A stretch of DNA of 64,000 bases. It comes from Cristatella mucedo (lineage: Eukaryota; Bryozoa; Phylactolaemata; Cristatellidae). The notes beneath the pieces are model-generated. The model had not been told where the DNA came from. It made no database searches and was given only the letters and a program-made list of their open reading frames with translations. The translations under genes and the position numbers were made by a program. The stretch's first letter is position 1. Each line of letters starts with the position of its first letter. The stretch lies in contig WPIO01000104.1 in NCBI GenBank assembly GCA_009760855.2, positions 1,358,501-1,422,500 on the forward strand, written 5' to 3'. Below are positions 11,480 through 23,513 of this stretch, one piece after another.

Positions 11480-12140
11480 GGAAGAAATCAGAGTCCACGA
11501 TTACCGGATGCAGTATCTTGCTTGAGTCCGACTTGCATTCGCTAGTCCGACGGAAGCATTGGCCGCGTTGCTGGCTCTATATTTAGTTTTGCCCAGTCTG
11601 CCTTATCTTGGTGCGGCGGCGGCGGCCTAAAAAGCTTCGTTTCGTTCGCTTGTTATGCACACCCAGTGAGCGCAAGTTCAAAGTTCACCCGGCAATCTTT
11701 AGCTTGGCTGTGCGTAAAAACGGCTTAGCCTCGCCGGCTTAGGCGATTCGCCTGCTCATACTTTCGCCTCCGGAAACGCTTTAGTCTCGCTCTGCTAAAA
11801 GAAAAGCGTTGCTTTATTCGCTCGACCTTCTCTCTGGTTTTTCTGATTAAGCTTGGCGGCGTGGGCCAACAGTTTTTTCGCGTAAGCAATGCAAAAGTGA
11901 CTAGTGGAAGGAAGGCGTTGTCAGTTAACTGGCTCTCTGGCATTTAGTGAGGCGGGGGGGGGAGGCACAGCGTCTGCTACGACGTAACGCCTACGAACTC
12001 GGGCAGCTCTGTCCCACTGCAGCCACGGCACGGAGCTGCTCGTTATCGTATCTAGGAGACAAAGAGTCTTGAGTGGAACTCACGGAATCAAAGAATCAAG
12101 TGAATCATTTAATTATTTATTTGTTAATTATTTTACATTA
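11480..12140. other. Intergenic, nothing recognised
   Basis: Mixed-composition sequence between the LTR-like piece and the polyadenylation signal of the 12.3-kb gene. No coding frame with recognisable motifs was seen on either strand. Confidence 0.4.
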
Positions 12141-12148
12141 TTTTAAAT

Positions 12149-12154
12149 TTTATT
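12149..12154 (-). terminator. Polyadenylation signal AATAAA
   Basis: AATAAA on the minus strand lies about 120 bp downstream of the stop codon of the propeller exon 12275-13210, in an AT-rich context. Confidence 0.6.
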
Positions 12155-12274
12155 AATTATCTATTGCTTCGTTGCAAGGCAAGTTCGTTACAGGCGCATG
12201 CATTGGTCGCAGTCATGCGGTGTGACATGCAGCGCTGCTGTCCCAGAGCTGCAGCTGCCTCCAGTTCTTAGCTC

Positions 12275-13210
12275 TCAGCTGCGGCAGTTTACACGGTCAA
12301 GGTCTGGTTCCCCTCGTCCCAGCCGAGCACGGCCAGCACAGTCCTCAGTCTTCCGCACCAGTGACAGGTAAACAGGCTGCAGCAGTCCGTGGCTGCTGTA
12401 GGAGAGGACCTGCTGCAGCAGCTGCCCAGTCTCTGCACTGAGCACCTTCACACAACTGCTCCCGTCTTGTAGCTGCCTCCCTAGCACAGCCACGTACAGA
12501 AGGCTACCTGCAGCACAGACGTCCATCGCTCGCTCCTCGTTGCTCAGCTCGTGTCTCCATTGTCTGTCACCTCGGTGGCTGCAGCTGTCCACTACGTTCA
12601 GCATTCTGCCGTCGTCCAGCTCTACCCTGCCTGAGCTCGAAGTGACCAGAGCAGCAGCAGGAGCGGTGAAAGCCACGCTGTTTATGCCATACTGTGTATG
12701 ACATACTCGTACTCGCTGCTGCAGCAGCTGCCCCGTGCTCAGCTGCAGCAGCTGCAGCCCCCCTCCCCGGCCAGGCTGCCACTGCGTCACAGCTGCCCTC
12801 GGTCACAGCAAGCAGGTCGCCGAGCAAGGACATCTTCCAGAGAGGTGACTGCAGCACCGCGACACATCGGTCATCGAGCCACGCCCCCTGGTCCCATGCA
12901 GCAGCAGCAGCAGAGCTGCTGCGTCTGAGCAGCAGGACGAGCCGTGAGTGGCGCAAGCCTACAGTGGTTCGTCCGTCCTCCAGAGACTGCACTGCATTGA
13001 CCAAGTCGTCCTGTCCATCGCTCAGTGTCGCAAGTTTCCAGGCGCTTAGCTCACTGCTGCTCTCACTATATTCCATCAGGCCGTGCTTCCAGGCAGCCAG
13101 CAGCAGATGCCCGTCTGACGTCACAGACAGGCCATGGCAATGGACAGGCGACTGGAAGCTGCAGGAGGAGGCCGGGCCGAAGTGCAGCAGCAGCACTGGC
13201 TGCTCCTCTG
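12275..13210 (-). CDS. C-terminal beta-propeller exon of a TRIM-like gene (one frameshift)
   Basis: A minus-strand terminal exon starts after a CTTCTTGTAG acceptor and ends at TGA (12277-12275). Repeated blade-like units are present, for example GLSVTSDGHLLLAAWKHGLM and LYVAVLGRQLQDGSSCVKVL. It aligns in order with exons at 23.7, 33.0 and 53.4 kb and has the same acceptor phase. The reading frame changes once near 12770-12790, at a run of G (GGGGAGGGGGG on the coding strand), so it is either a recent pseudogene or has a base-count error there. Codon use is rich in Leu, Ser, Ala and Gln from CTG/CAG-type repeats. The RBCC-like part at 20.4-21.4 kb lies upstream on the same strand and could be its 5' part. 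Substrate is unknown. Confidence 0.55.
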
Positions 13211-13524
13211 CTACAAGAAGAAGAAGGCTGCATTAAGTGAATGAACAGAGGCAGCAACAGAGACAGAGCGAGCTGCGCAGGGAGTGGCTAGAATACGTGC
13301 ACATCACATTGCCGTTGCTGATCGAAAGAAAAACGACCGAGGGAAGGAGCTGATTAGAAATAATATTGCAGGATTTTTGAAATATTGCGTTGCTGTCTCA
13401 GGTTGATTGCTTACCAGTTGCCGTATACAGACTTCTACTTCCGTCAGGCACGTTCTTTATATCGTATGTTTTTTATGCACTATGATCGTATATGCTCAAG
13501 TTGACAGGCCATATTATGTATGTA

Positions 13525-13975
13525 TCTCCGTCTGTAACTCCACGAAGTCATAAAGACCATGTGGGTGTTACGCAGGAGAGTTTTGTATAGCGCACTCACA
13601 GCCTAAGCGGCTTTTGGTAAGCATTCGGTAGCCAAGAGACTTCGTCTCACACAACAAAGAGAAAGTGGGAAGCTTAGCAGAGTCAGGAGAGCAGTTGAAG
13701 TAATGAGTAGCATGGAAGTAGCAGCTCAGGACCGCTGAAAAGGATGAGCCATAGTCGGCAGTAGGAGAGTAGTTGTCGTTTCGTAAGAATTATGGAAGCG
13801 AGTTCCGCAGTCTAGGACCTGCAGAGCTAAAGCTTCTGTCGCCAACGGTCTTTAAGCGGAGGAATGGAACAGCTAATTTATTGTCCACACAAGACCTGAG
13901 GGCGCGAACAGGCTGAAATTGATGCAGCAGTTCAGCCAGGTACGAAGGAGCCAAGCGGTGCCAGGCTTTGTGGGC
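13525..13975 (-). mobile_element. LINE family B 3' fragment, minus strand
   Basis: Same sequence as 39436-39900: the end of a CR1-like ORF2 (GDRSFSSAGPRLWNSLP region) and 3' UTR, preceded on plus by the ATGTATGTATCTCC tail region. Confidence 0.7.
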
Positions 13976-14589
13976 TATTTTTATAATATTATAATATTAT
14001 TACTATTATTATAATATTAGCTTATAATTTATAAGATATAGTAATTAGCTTATGAGCAAGAGGCTTATCGGTCTTATTTGCCGCCTTACAATATACATGG
14101 TTCAACGACCCTTACTTGTTAGTACTGAGCTGAATGACAGCTGCTGGACAAGGCAAGAAGGGTAGTTCTGCTAACATGCCTAGTCCTCAGACTAAGTCCT
14201 CAGTAAGTCACCAAGACAATCGATGGTCTCATCGTCTGCTCACTAGGTGAGTTGCCATCAAAGCAGACTGGTCTCTAAATGCAAAACTGTGGCCATGTTC
14301 AGTGACTCTGTCCAATGTTACTATGCTCTGACCTCCAACGCCGTGCCACCTTTAGTTCTTTTGCATTTTCAAGTTAACTATACCGGGTTCACATTTCTGA
14401 CGAAGTTCACATACGCTTTCGGTCATTCATAGGATGTGCAACAGTGCAGCAGATGACTGCAGCTGCCAATACAAGTTCACTTCTCCAACATCAGCTCTAA
14501 CCAGTACAATGACAGCCTCTAATCGCCGACCTCAGCAAATGCCATGTTTGCAGCTCCATACTACAATTACATTGATAATGAAGACATCA

Positions 14590-14855
14590 CTAAGTTATAT
14601 GGCACACCACGAGATATTATTGATCCTGAGCTGCTACTTCTATGCTACTCACTACCTCAACTGCTCTCCTGACTCTGCTATGCTTCCCACTTTTTCTTTG
14701 TTGTGTGAGACGAAGTCTCTTGGCTACCGAATGCGTACCGAAAGCCGCTTAGGCTGTGAGTGCGCTATACAAAACTCTCCTGCGTAACACCCACATGGTC
14801 TTTATGACTTTGTGGAGTTACAGGCGGAGACCTACTACACTACATTACATGTCTC
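14590..14855 (+). mobile_element. LINE family B 3' fragment, plus strand
   Basis: Contains the text encoding SCYFYATHYLNCSPDSAMLP and the same 3' UTR as the minus-strand copy 0.6 kb to the left. It ends in ACTACATTACAT repeats. The two copies form an inverted pair around 13980-14590. Confidence 0.7.
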
Positions 14856-15419
14856 ATGTTGTTGAATTTTGCAGACAGAGAACCACCTCGATCTTGTAGT
14901 TCGTACCTTCATTGAGCAGCCAATCAGTAGAGCTTGCTTGAAGCCCCACAGCCTGACTTAACCACTACAGCTCGATTGAAGCAGTAGGGCCTAATTACAA
15001 TCCAGCTGCCAAGCACTCACTGAAGTTCCAGCCTTTAAGCCTTGTGCTGCTGGAATAGCAATAGCGATAGCTCAAATAGTTGAACATTTTACTGCATAGC
15101 CAGAGGTGATGATATCATCACTAGCTCAAGTTGCCAGCATTCTTTTTCCGACCTCAGTCGAAATTAGTCTCGACCAATATTAAAACTATTTCTCCTTTCT
15201 TTACCTACTAACGCCTAAGCAACCCTGATTAGATTAGCAAAGGAGAATGACCATGCATCTTCATTGCAACAGCAGGTGCTTAATCTTATGGTCAATTTTG
15301 CAATTGTCCTTACTTGTTCTGTGTTTACAAATAATTTCACTTTACTTTGCCTATAAAAATTGGTAACCCTTTATATGCATTAGATCAGCAAAATAGAATC
15401 ATGATACTTATTCACTGCA

Positions 15420-15520
15420 GGTAGATATTCTTAATAATAATTATTGTAATACGATGCTTTCACAGCACCTGGAGAGAACGAAATCTCTCATCAGGTGCTT
15501 TACAAGGGATTGCAAGACAT
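15420..15520 (-). mobile_element. Short LINE/SINE 3' tail with stem-loop
   Basis: AGCACCTG and CAGGTGCT pair around GAGAACGAAATCTCTC, preceded on the plus strand by an AATAATTATT tail. This is the shared 3' hairpin of the LINE-A/SINE-2 group, with no head recognised. Confidence 0.5.
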
Positions 15521-15559
15521 CTAGATTAGACAAGCATGGATCAGCTAGAAAGCATAATG

Positions 15560-17590
15560 CTATGGCCAGCATGCTAAAGCAAACAAGAACACACTCAGCA
15601 AACACTTGTTTGCACAACCACTGACTACTGACAGCATTGAATCATGCGCCACAAGTAAGGGTTGCCGATGTTGTCACTTGACTGCAACCGTGCAGGCCCA
15701 TACCTTGATGCCACCGTCTGCAGCACTCTGCTGTGACAAACTATAACTGTTAGTTTAGGTACGCAAGGGAACAGGTCAGACAAGTCTAAATACATCCGTG
15801 GGTCTCAGTCGATTCATTCGTCTAGGACGACAATCTAAAATGGACTCAAGCAGCATTCCACAGGAGAGCCTTAAATCTTATGGCACTGGTGTTTTTTAAT
15901 CACCCCAGGCACTTTCAATTGTATATCGGTAACAAATAGCTTGGCATAGCCACTTTGAGACCATCAATTGGCCAATACACACCTTTGCTGTGATTAGGAA
16001 AATTTAGGTACTAATGACGATATCCAGACAGTGCAGGCCAATGACATCGACGAATAAGCAGTCGCAGAGAGCCACGACACGATACGAAACAGTAGACGAT
16101 GTAACCTCCTTGCTCCAGTCACATGCCTATCAGCCGGCTACTGCGGCCACAGAAGCTAGTCCAACACGTGCGATACGATGAGGCTCCACGCGAGCTTAAG
16201 CAGTTGGGGTCGTCAAGAAATACAGCTAGCTAGTGAAGCTGCCTTTCTCGTGCAGCAACGGCTTAGAATGTCGAAATATATTTATTGCCCAGCATTCCTA
16301 CGTAGTAGCCTCTGCCAGCAAACGCACCGACAAGTGAGGCCCACAGCACTCTGGATCGGTGGCCATCGACAGCTGCTGCCTACAGATCCGACTTACTTTC
16401 ACCTCTTACGTATTTTGCTATTAGATTTATTAGCGGAATAAGACATTAAGGATATGTCACTACAGATCACTCACTCATCTGCTGCCGGAGGTGCTTAATA
16501 TCGGAAGAACAGAAAAGGAATTGTAAAAGCCTGCCAAGCAGCAGGTTCCAATGCTCATTGTTTCCAGTAAATTTACAAAAACACCGGGGCCATGAGGGTA
16601 GTTATAACTGTATTTTTTTCCATAGCTTGTAAACCTTAGTAATATGAGGCCAGTTGAATTAACAGTCAACCGTATAGCTTTTTTCCATAGCTTGTAGCCT
16701 CAGTAATTTGAGGCCAGCTGAATCAACAGTCCCATTCATATAGTCGCTCGACAGACTTGGCGATTATCTCACCCACTCGAAGTGGGTATTTGAGAATTTC
16801 CAGTTACAAGACTCTAAGCTCCAGCCTGTGTTGTCAAGAAGGAGCGCCTTACCGTCCTTTGGCCAGAATCCCGGGGCAAGTTAGAGGCAGGCTGATTTAA
16901 CAGCCTTGCTCAGAAAGCGTCAGCAGAGCATTGGCAATGCTGGATCAGCTGCCACCTCTTTACCCCTGAGCAATAACCAAGGGACGATGCACTAGTGCAC
17001 AGGAGCGATGGTGGCAGCGATCGACTGCTGCATACCCACACACTGCCACTGTGAAATTAGGGTAGGAAGAATAAGTAACAGTAAAGTAATGCATTTGCAC
17101 AATCAGTCTGAAATATAAAAGTGGTTTATCAATCTCCTTATCACAAGTGCACTCATCTAGAGGCAGACGTGACGGCTGTGGGGCTCTGTACCATTGAAAT
17201 AGACAGGGAGCTAGTCATAAAGACGATAAACAGTACTGGTAGCACGCTGAAGCTGACAGGCTACAAGTAGTCAACAAGGGTTGACAAGTCAGCTGTTAGC
17301 CCCATTGTGCCAGGTGTCAGAGGTCGAGAACTCAACTTGGAGGTACCCTGTTGCCCATCTATATATACACACCATCCCTCGTTGGTGTTCACTGCTATGT
17401 ACGAATTGTAACATGTTTGACCAGTAGATATATCAGGCAGGAGTGATTCATGAACCTTTCTACGGGAGCCCGTCTTGACCATTTAGTCAGCGGTGTACAC
17501 ATGCCCCCCCCGGGTCAAAGGACAAAGAGTAAGGTGCTCGAACTTCACGATTTCACGATGTCGTGGGTTTATAGACTATATACTGATTGC
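15560..17590. other. Repeat-poor, gene-free stretch
   Basis: No confident gene was found. An open frame on minus, 17482-17261, encodes a Gly/Thr-rich peptide (YIAVNTNEGWCVYIDGQQG) that could be an exon, but no acceptor-donor pair or family was recognised. A tandem duplication lies at 16607-16735. Confidence 0.4.
16607..16735. repeat. Tandem duplication of about 64 bp
   Basis: Two diverged copies follow each other. Both contain TTTTTTCCATAGCTTGTA, then a CAGTAAT-type segment, then GAGGCCAG and AACAGTC. Confidence 0.85.
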
Positions 17591-17594
17591 AGCA

Positions 17595-19620
17595 ACAGTA
17601 ATAATACTAATACATTTGATACAGAGACCTAAGAGAATTCAAACTCTTTCAAGGCACTGCCATGAATCATCGAAGTGCATCTCTAATCTCCCACTGAGAT
17701 AGGACCTGAACCATTGTAATGCAGTGCCAGTGATGCCCAGGCAAGATATGAGAGGCGCTCAAGAAGGACTTGGCGATCGATAGTATCAAAAGCTGCCGGA
17801 AGGTCGAGCAAATAATAATAATAATAATAATGCACTTGATAAAGCACCCTCAGAGAACTCAATCTCTTTCTAGGCGCTTTACATTTGCTGCAAAGGGAAA
17901 TGCAATTGAATGGTGAGTAAAACAAGCAGAGATACTCTAGCCATGTCTGCATTCCTAAGTACGTCGTTATACACCCAAAGCAATGCTGACCATGTGAAGC
18001 GATTAGCTCTAAAACCAGACTGGAACTTACTAGCAAGGTTGAAGTTCAATATATGAGTTCAGCTGGTCTGCCACGACTGGTTCCAGTGTCTTTGATAGGA
18101 ACGGAAGAGTGGGCGTAAGTTACTCTAGTCTCTTTGTCTACGGTGGCTTTCTTGAGTAGTGGCCTAACTACAGCCTTTTTGAAAGGTTCTGGGACATGAA
18201 CTGAGACTAATGACATATTTATGATGTTAGCTATGCATAGTACCAGGAGATCAATGCATCGTAGAAGCTGGACAGTGGAAATAGGGCCCAAAGGACTAGT
18301 TGTCCTATTTGATTGGGATATTAACTTCAGGACGAGGTCACTAGTGACCTGTTTGGATGTAGACATTGAGGTGCTGCAAGGAATCGAGGGACATCATTCT
18401 AGGGGGGATGATGCCATCACAGGGACAGTCTCCCTAATCTTGTCTATCTTCTGGACAAAGAAGCTAGACAAGCGATGAGCTAGATCATCACAGGCATCAT
18501 CAGGTAAGGAGCTAATCTGGGAGTGGTCGAGGAAATGGTTGATCGACGACATCAGCATTTTCGGATTGTGTATCTGTGATTCAACAATGTTTTTATAGAA
18601 GCTAGACTTGACCTTTGCTAGGATCGATTGATACGACCTACAGTAGTCCTCATGTGGCTGTCGATGGACATTCAGTCCTGATCGTTTGTATGCTTTTTCA
18701 AGCTTACACTTAGTAGACCTAGCTAGTTTAATGTCTGTGGTAAACCACAGACTGTCTGGTCGAGGGTGCACAATGCGCTTAGTCAGAAATGCAAACTCGT
18801 CGAGCATGTCAGCCAGTGACGTGTTGTGGCAATCTAACAATAATGACAGTTCGTAGGAGGGACTGAGCAGCAGAGGCGAGGCAGATATTCTCGCACGGAT
18901 AGCATCGATGTTAAGAGTCTTGAGGTTTCGTGATTTACATGTGATTTTAGAGGAGGATGTGGGCAAACATTGCAGACTGAATAAGGTGAGAAGAATTTGG
19001 TAATAATTAATGATGAAAAAGTGCAGTTGTATGAGAAAATTTGGTCGAGTGTGTGACCCTTGATGTGAGTAGTGCCATGCTCAAGAGCCACAAGAGAAAA
19101 TGAGTCAGTTAGGGCACGAAATTCAGTGCTGAAGGCGTCAGATAAGTTATTAAAATGAATGTCGAAATCTCCCATAATGAGGAAAGGTCGATTTCCTGCA
19201 CGCAGAATCGAAATGAGATCAGAGAAATCTGAGATAAAAGAGGACTTGATACCCACTGGGCGATAGACTACTATCGGTAGCTTTTTATCGGGTGAAATCA
19301 AGACAATAGATTCGACAAACTGCTTCGAGGGTACTGCAAATGGCTCGAAGTCAAATTTTGAGTGCATGATAATGGAAACTCTACCTCTACCAGGTTTGAT
19401 TGATCTAGGGTTGTGAAAGAAAGATAAACCAGCCGGGTAGCATCTTTAATTGTTGGGCAGTTTACCAATTTTAGCCAAGTTTCAGTCAAGGCGAGCATGT
19501 CAAGACTTTTTTCAGAAATAAGGTCTCTTATTACTAAGGGTTTATTGTACATTGAGAGAGAATTCGAAATGCAAGCATTAGGTTGGGCCGCTGGAGTTAT
19601 AGCAGGCCTGATGACCACTA
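17595..19620 (-). mobile_element. LINE family A copy with endonuclease and RT start, internally deleted
   Basis: This is the most 5'-complete family A copy. The minus strand encodes an AP-type endonuclease with DMLALTETWL, FLIMGDFDIHF and GHTLDQIF motifs (19618-18834). The linker follows, and then the start of the reverse transcriptase ([28 protein letters not shown]). The catalytic RT core and C-terminus are missing. A tail is at about 17595. Many frameshifts make it inactive. Family: CR1/L2-like, by motif order. Confidence 0.8.
17811..17920 (-). mobile_element. Short LINE-A 3' tail inserted into the LINE reverse transcriptase
   Basis: About 110 bp consisting only of the (ATT)n tail, the stem-loop and the last 3' UTR of family A. 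It sits inside the RT frame of the larger copy. The uninterrupted flank is seen in the copy at 46.8 kb, where the sequences before and after are contiguous. Confidence 0.75.
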
Positions 19621-19744
19621 GTTAGAGAGATTCACAGTGATGCTTGAGGGAGAACATGCTGAGCGGTTCGAGACAATGCTAAAGTTCGGAATACCAAAAG
19701 GTCACTAACGAATAGCACCAGTACATCTATCATGGCAGGCATAT

Positions 19745-19900
19745 AATATAATAATAATAATAATAATAATGACAAAACATTTGATAAAGCGCCCTCAGAG
19801 AACTCAAATCTTTTTCTAGGCGCTTTACATTTGCTGCAAAGGAATCACGATCGAATGGTTAGTAGTAGCATGCTCACTAGACAACAAGAGCACGCACATC
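19745..19900 (-). mobile_element. LINE-A 3' end fragment
   Basis: Plus-strand text begins with an (ATA)n tail and then the family A hairpin region. It lies just upstream of the endonuclease end of the larger copy. Confidence 0.7.
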
Positions 19901-20373
19901 ATCGTGCGAACTGTCTGGTGATAGCACAATCTGCCGGCTCGCTCTTCAACTGTAACGTCAATTGACTGAGCAGACGATCGACGAGGTGCCACAAAATCAG
20001 GCCCAAACAGACATGCGAGATAAGATGCACTGCCAGTGGAAGCAAGCAATACAGACACACTGAAGCAGTACTCAAGAGCCGTGCAGTTTTCAAGCTAGTG
20101 GCTTGGCACCAGAAAGTTTCTGATTGATAAAGTGTCCAAACAATGTGAGCTTACCTGCCACGTCATCAACTCTAGCAGCATCATCAGGGGTGGTAACTCT
20201 GCAAAAAACTCGGCCAAGACAGTCTACAAGGAGAAATGTCACAAGGACTGCAACTGCTTAACGTCGGCAAGATGTTCGCGGTCAGCGCATTTAGCCAGGC
20301 CATGCACGGGCTGCAGCCCTCCGCAGGCACTACCTGCGGTCAGCTTCGGAGTTCCAATCCACGAGGTGACCAC

Positions 20374-21376
20374 TTAGTCCAAGTCCTCAGGCAGACATCC
20401 ACTTAGTGCTACGAGCGTTTCTGCAGCTCGCATATCCCGGAAGTTATCCAGCTGCTTAGAAAGCAGTTCAAGACGTGACCGACAGCTCACATTCCTGTCC
20501 AGCAAATCAAGGTCGCAAGCTGCTTCTGTGAGGCTGCTGATGTATGCAGATGTGTGCTGCACAGACTGGTGCAGCTTTTCGGCCAGACTTTGCATGGCGG
20601 CAGTGCTCTCCTCCAGCTGGTCATAGCAGTCCTTGAGCTTGCTCTCAGAATCATCAAAGGCTTTGATCAGAGCATCCACTGCATTCTTCTTCCTCGTCTT
20701 AGGCTCGTCCAGATGGATAGCACGAGATGATTTGACGTTTTCGACCAGATTCCCGGTCTGCAGTAGCTGAGAAAGACACGCCATTCAAACGCTTAAGCAG
20801 ACGCTGCATGTTCTCTCTTGTGTCCTTCAAGAAAGTTTCGGCTTTCGGTCCTTTCAGATGCTGTGGAGACGGATGACCGGAGACCTCACACTGGCTGGCA
20901 CAGTCGGGGCACTTGGCTCGCTTGCAATCGAAGCACAGCAGATCCAACGGCTTGTGGTGCTGCAGCCTGCAGCACTTCACTCCAGATCGTGATCCGTGTC
21001 AGCTCAACGGTCACGTGACCCTTATTTTATCGGTTATGGCCAGGAAAGCAGGCTGAGCACGAGGATTTCTGGCATTGCATTGCTTGCACCAGACGTCTGT
21101 TGGCTCATCAGGGCTTCCGTCCTCTTCACAGAGGATGCGCTTGTTGGCATTTCTCAGCGTTGTAAAACGTCTTACGAACTCGGCGATAAAACCGTTGCGA
21201 AGAACTGCTGAGCTGATGTCGGTGACTACGTCACAGGCTGTATAACGCACGCTCATTGAGCCCACTGTTGTGGTGGCACGGTCGGTGCAGCCATTGCAGC
21301 AGCTGTGCAGGCAGCACAGCAGCAGAGGCTGCTGTGCAATTTGTTCACAGGCGATGCAAGACAGCAGGAATTCATT
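20374..21376 (-). pseudogene. TRIM-like RING / B-box / coiled-coil (RBCC) region, frame broken
   Basis: The minus strand carries a RING-like cluster (SCIACEQ...CCLHSCCNGC, about 21350-21280) and a B-box1-like LCEEDG...WCKQC segment (about 21140-21070). A clear B-box2 follows (CCRLQHHKPLDLLCFDCKRA, with further Cys and His residues, 20978-20860). An approximately 130-residue coiled coil ends at TAA 20376-20374. This is the order of TRIM E3 ligases. Frames change between B-box1 and B-box2, with stops at about 21011, and again at about 20775-20790. No ATG precedes the RING, where a SINE abuts. Small introns could explain the first break but not the second. A possible donor in phase 1 near the coiled-coil end would match the propeller exon at 13210. 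Confidence 0.6.
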
Positions 21377-21545
21377 TAAAAATATGCTAGCTGATTAAAC
21401 AGGCTCTTTTTGTATAGCAACAGAAGGGCCTTTACGGCTATCACTACCGCTTGCAGCGGCGATAAAGGATCGCCCACCACAGGATTCAAACCCACGACCA
21501 CGGGATCGAGGTCGTGAAAGCAACCGCCTTACCCACTGAGATCTA
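21372..21545 (-). mobile_element. SINE family 1 copy
   Basis: It has the same tRNA-like head (B-box-like GGTTTGAATCC on minus) and the same ATAGCAACAGAAGGGCC-type body as the 34.7-kb copy. Its 3' end touches the RING-coding end of the RBCC region. Confidence 0.75.
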
Positions 21546-21974
21546 TTGGTGCCAGTTCATGCATTAGACACTCTTGTACCATGGCTAACCTGAAGAAGGT
21601 ACAATATAATCGAGGCAACAACCGAGCAGCAGCAAAAGGTACGTAAAAGAGGATACTTAAGTCGTAGAGGACAGACCGGTAAAAACTTTAAAGAAGACCT
21701 ACTTAATAACGCCGAGTGGATTGGACTGATTGGACCGGATGCTCTTTCGAGGAATGCCACTTGTTCATACAATGTAACTTGCGACTCTTAATTGGGCAAA
21801 CAGCATCTGGGCTTCATCAGCAGCAGCTAGCTATCTGCTCCGATACAATGCTTCTGCCTCGATACAATGGATACACTCTTATCTGCAGATATTATGGTAG
21901 GATAGAGAAAGACAGCGGAGGCAAGTCAGCGGCTGCTGCCGATACTTAGCGATTCCGATACTTAGCAACGGAGC

Positions 21975-22860
21975 ACGATCGAATCTTTAGTAATGCCATG
22001 CTAAATAAACAACAAGAATAACATGGTTAGTGTCAGCACGGATAAGCACATCCAGGACAAATCACAGGTACCCATTAAATGCTGCGCTAAATAGGTGTTT
22101 TTAATTTCTTTTTAAATATTGTCAAGTCAGGGACATCGTGACGTAATTTGGGAGTTCCAGGCTTTGGGAGCATACAAACTAAATGCAAGGTCTCCGGCTG
22201 ATTTGAAGTTTGTAAGAAGTATAGATAAACAGTTAGATTCCGAAAAAGCGGGTGGTACGCTGCTTAGCCTGGCGGGGCAGTAGATCTGATAGGTAGGCTG
22301 AAGCCAAAGGATAAAGGGTCCTAAAATACCTCGTACAAACCTTAAATCCTTTGGAGACCGTGCATTTAGTTCGTATGCATTTCACTTTGCAGCAAATGTA
22401 AAGCGCCTAATGAGAGATTAAGTTCTCTGAGGGCGCTTTATCAAGTGAATTATTATTATTATTATTATTAAAAGTGAGTGAACAAAAGCTTGAAGTGGAT
22501 GCTTCGCTTGACTGGTAGCCAGTGCAGGGCTTAAGCTGATAATTGATTGACAAATATCACTGCAAGTAATGCCACGAGCTAAATATAAGTTTTAGATTCT
22601 TGGTGCATACTAAAAGCCCGATCGTCTAAAGTTTTCAGCTTAGCGTAAGGAAAGATGAGACGTCAGGTATCCGAGCGGAAGCCGAGGGCTGGGCTGTGTG
22701 AGAGAGATCGCTGAAGGATCAAATCGTGATCAATGGTGTCGAAGGTAGCAGACAGATCTAACAGAGCTAGGCAGTGACGTTCCCGCCGTCGTTGACTACT
22801 GTACTCCCTTAGAAAAAGAGTGAAAGGACGGCAAGCTGGAGCAGGAGCAGATTCTAATGA
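21975..22860 (-). mobile_element. LINE family A-related copy, minus strand, split by a nested copy
   Basis: It resembles 31955-32640. It encodes C-terminal ORF2 text on minus and, near 22730, an IDHDLILQRSLSH RT fragment. It is interrupted at about 22327-22470 by an oppositely oriented short family A copy. Confidence 0.7.
22327..22470 (+). mobile_element. Nested, internally deleted LINE-A copy
   Basis: The plus strand reads C-terminal text ([14 protein letters not shown]) and then jumps to the 3' UTR hairpin. There AAGCGCC (22401-22407) pairs with GGCGCTT (22432-22438), followed by an (ATT)n tail. The host element resumes at about 22471 with AAAGTGAGTGAAC. Confidence 0.75.
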
Positions 22861-22905
22861 ATTCCAGGCGGAAGCGAATAGGCCTGAGGACGGACACCAA
22901 AAGCG

Positions 22906-23102
<197 letters not shown>

Positions 23103-23513
23103 TAAAACGAGACGACTGACAGAGTTCGGTACTGCAGCTTTGATAGTCGATGAGAGACTACGCCTGAAGAGCGCGAGAGTCGAACCTACGGCGACGAACA
23201 GCTAAGTGCAGCTTAAACTGTGCAGGTGTGTTCTGCCGGCTACTCAGTTAGCTGCTCATATCTGGGTTTGCTATAGCGTTCTGCTTTTGGGGTCGGACCA
23301 TCGCTAGCTAAGCAGGCTTATGGTAGCTTATTTTAGTCGGGCTTTGGGAGTTCTCTCGCAGCTAACTCCGTCAGTCCGGTTCGAGCCTCGTAAAGCGCTC
23401 TCGCCGGCGCGTAACAATTACTAGCAGGCCCACAACGAACTGTCGCTTTCGGCACCCAGTTGCGGCCGCGTGTGTTGCAACTGCACTGCTCCGCTGCATC
23501 GCACTGTCCACCG

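Noticed and set aside
12694-13236. 180-codon plus-strand frame
   Set aside because: It is the antisense shadow of the propeller exon, Ser/Ala/Arg-rich from CAG/CTG codons.
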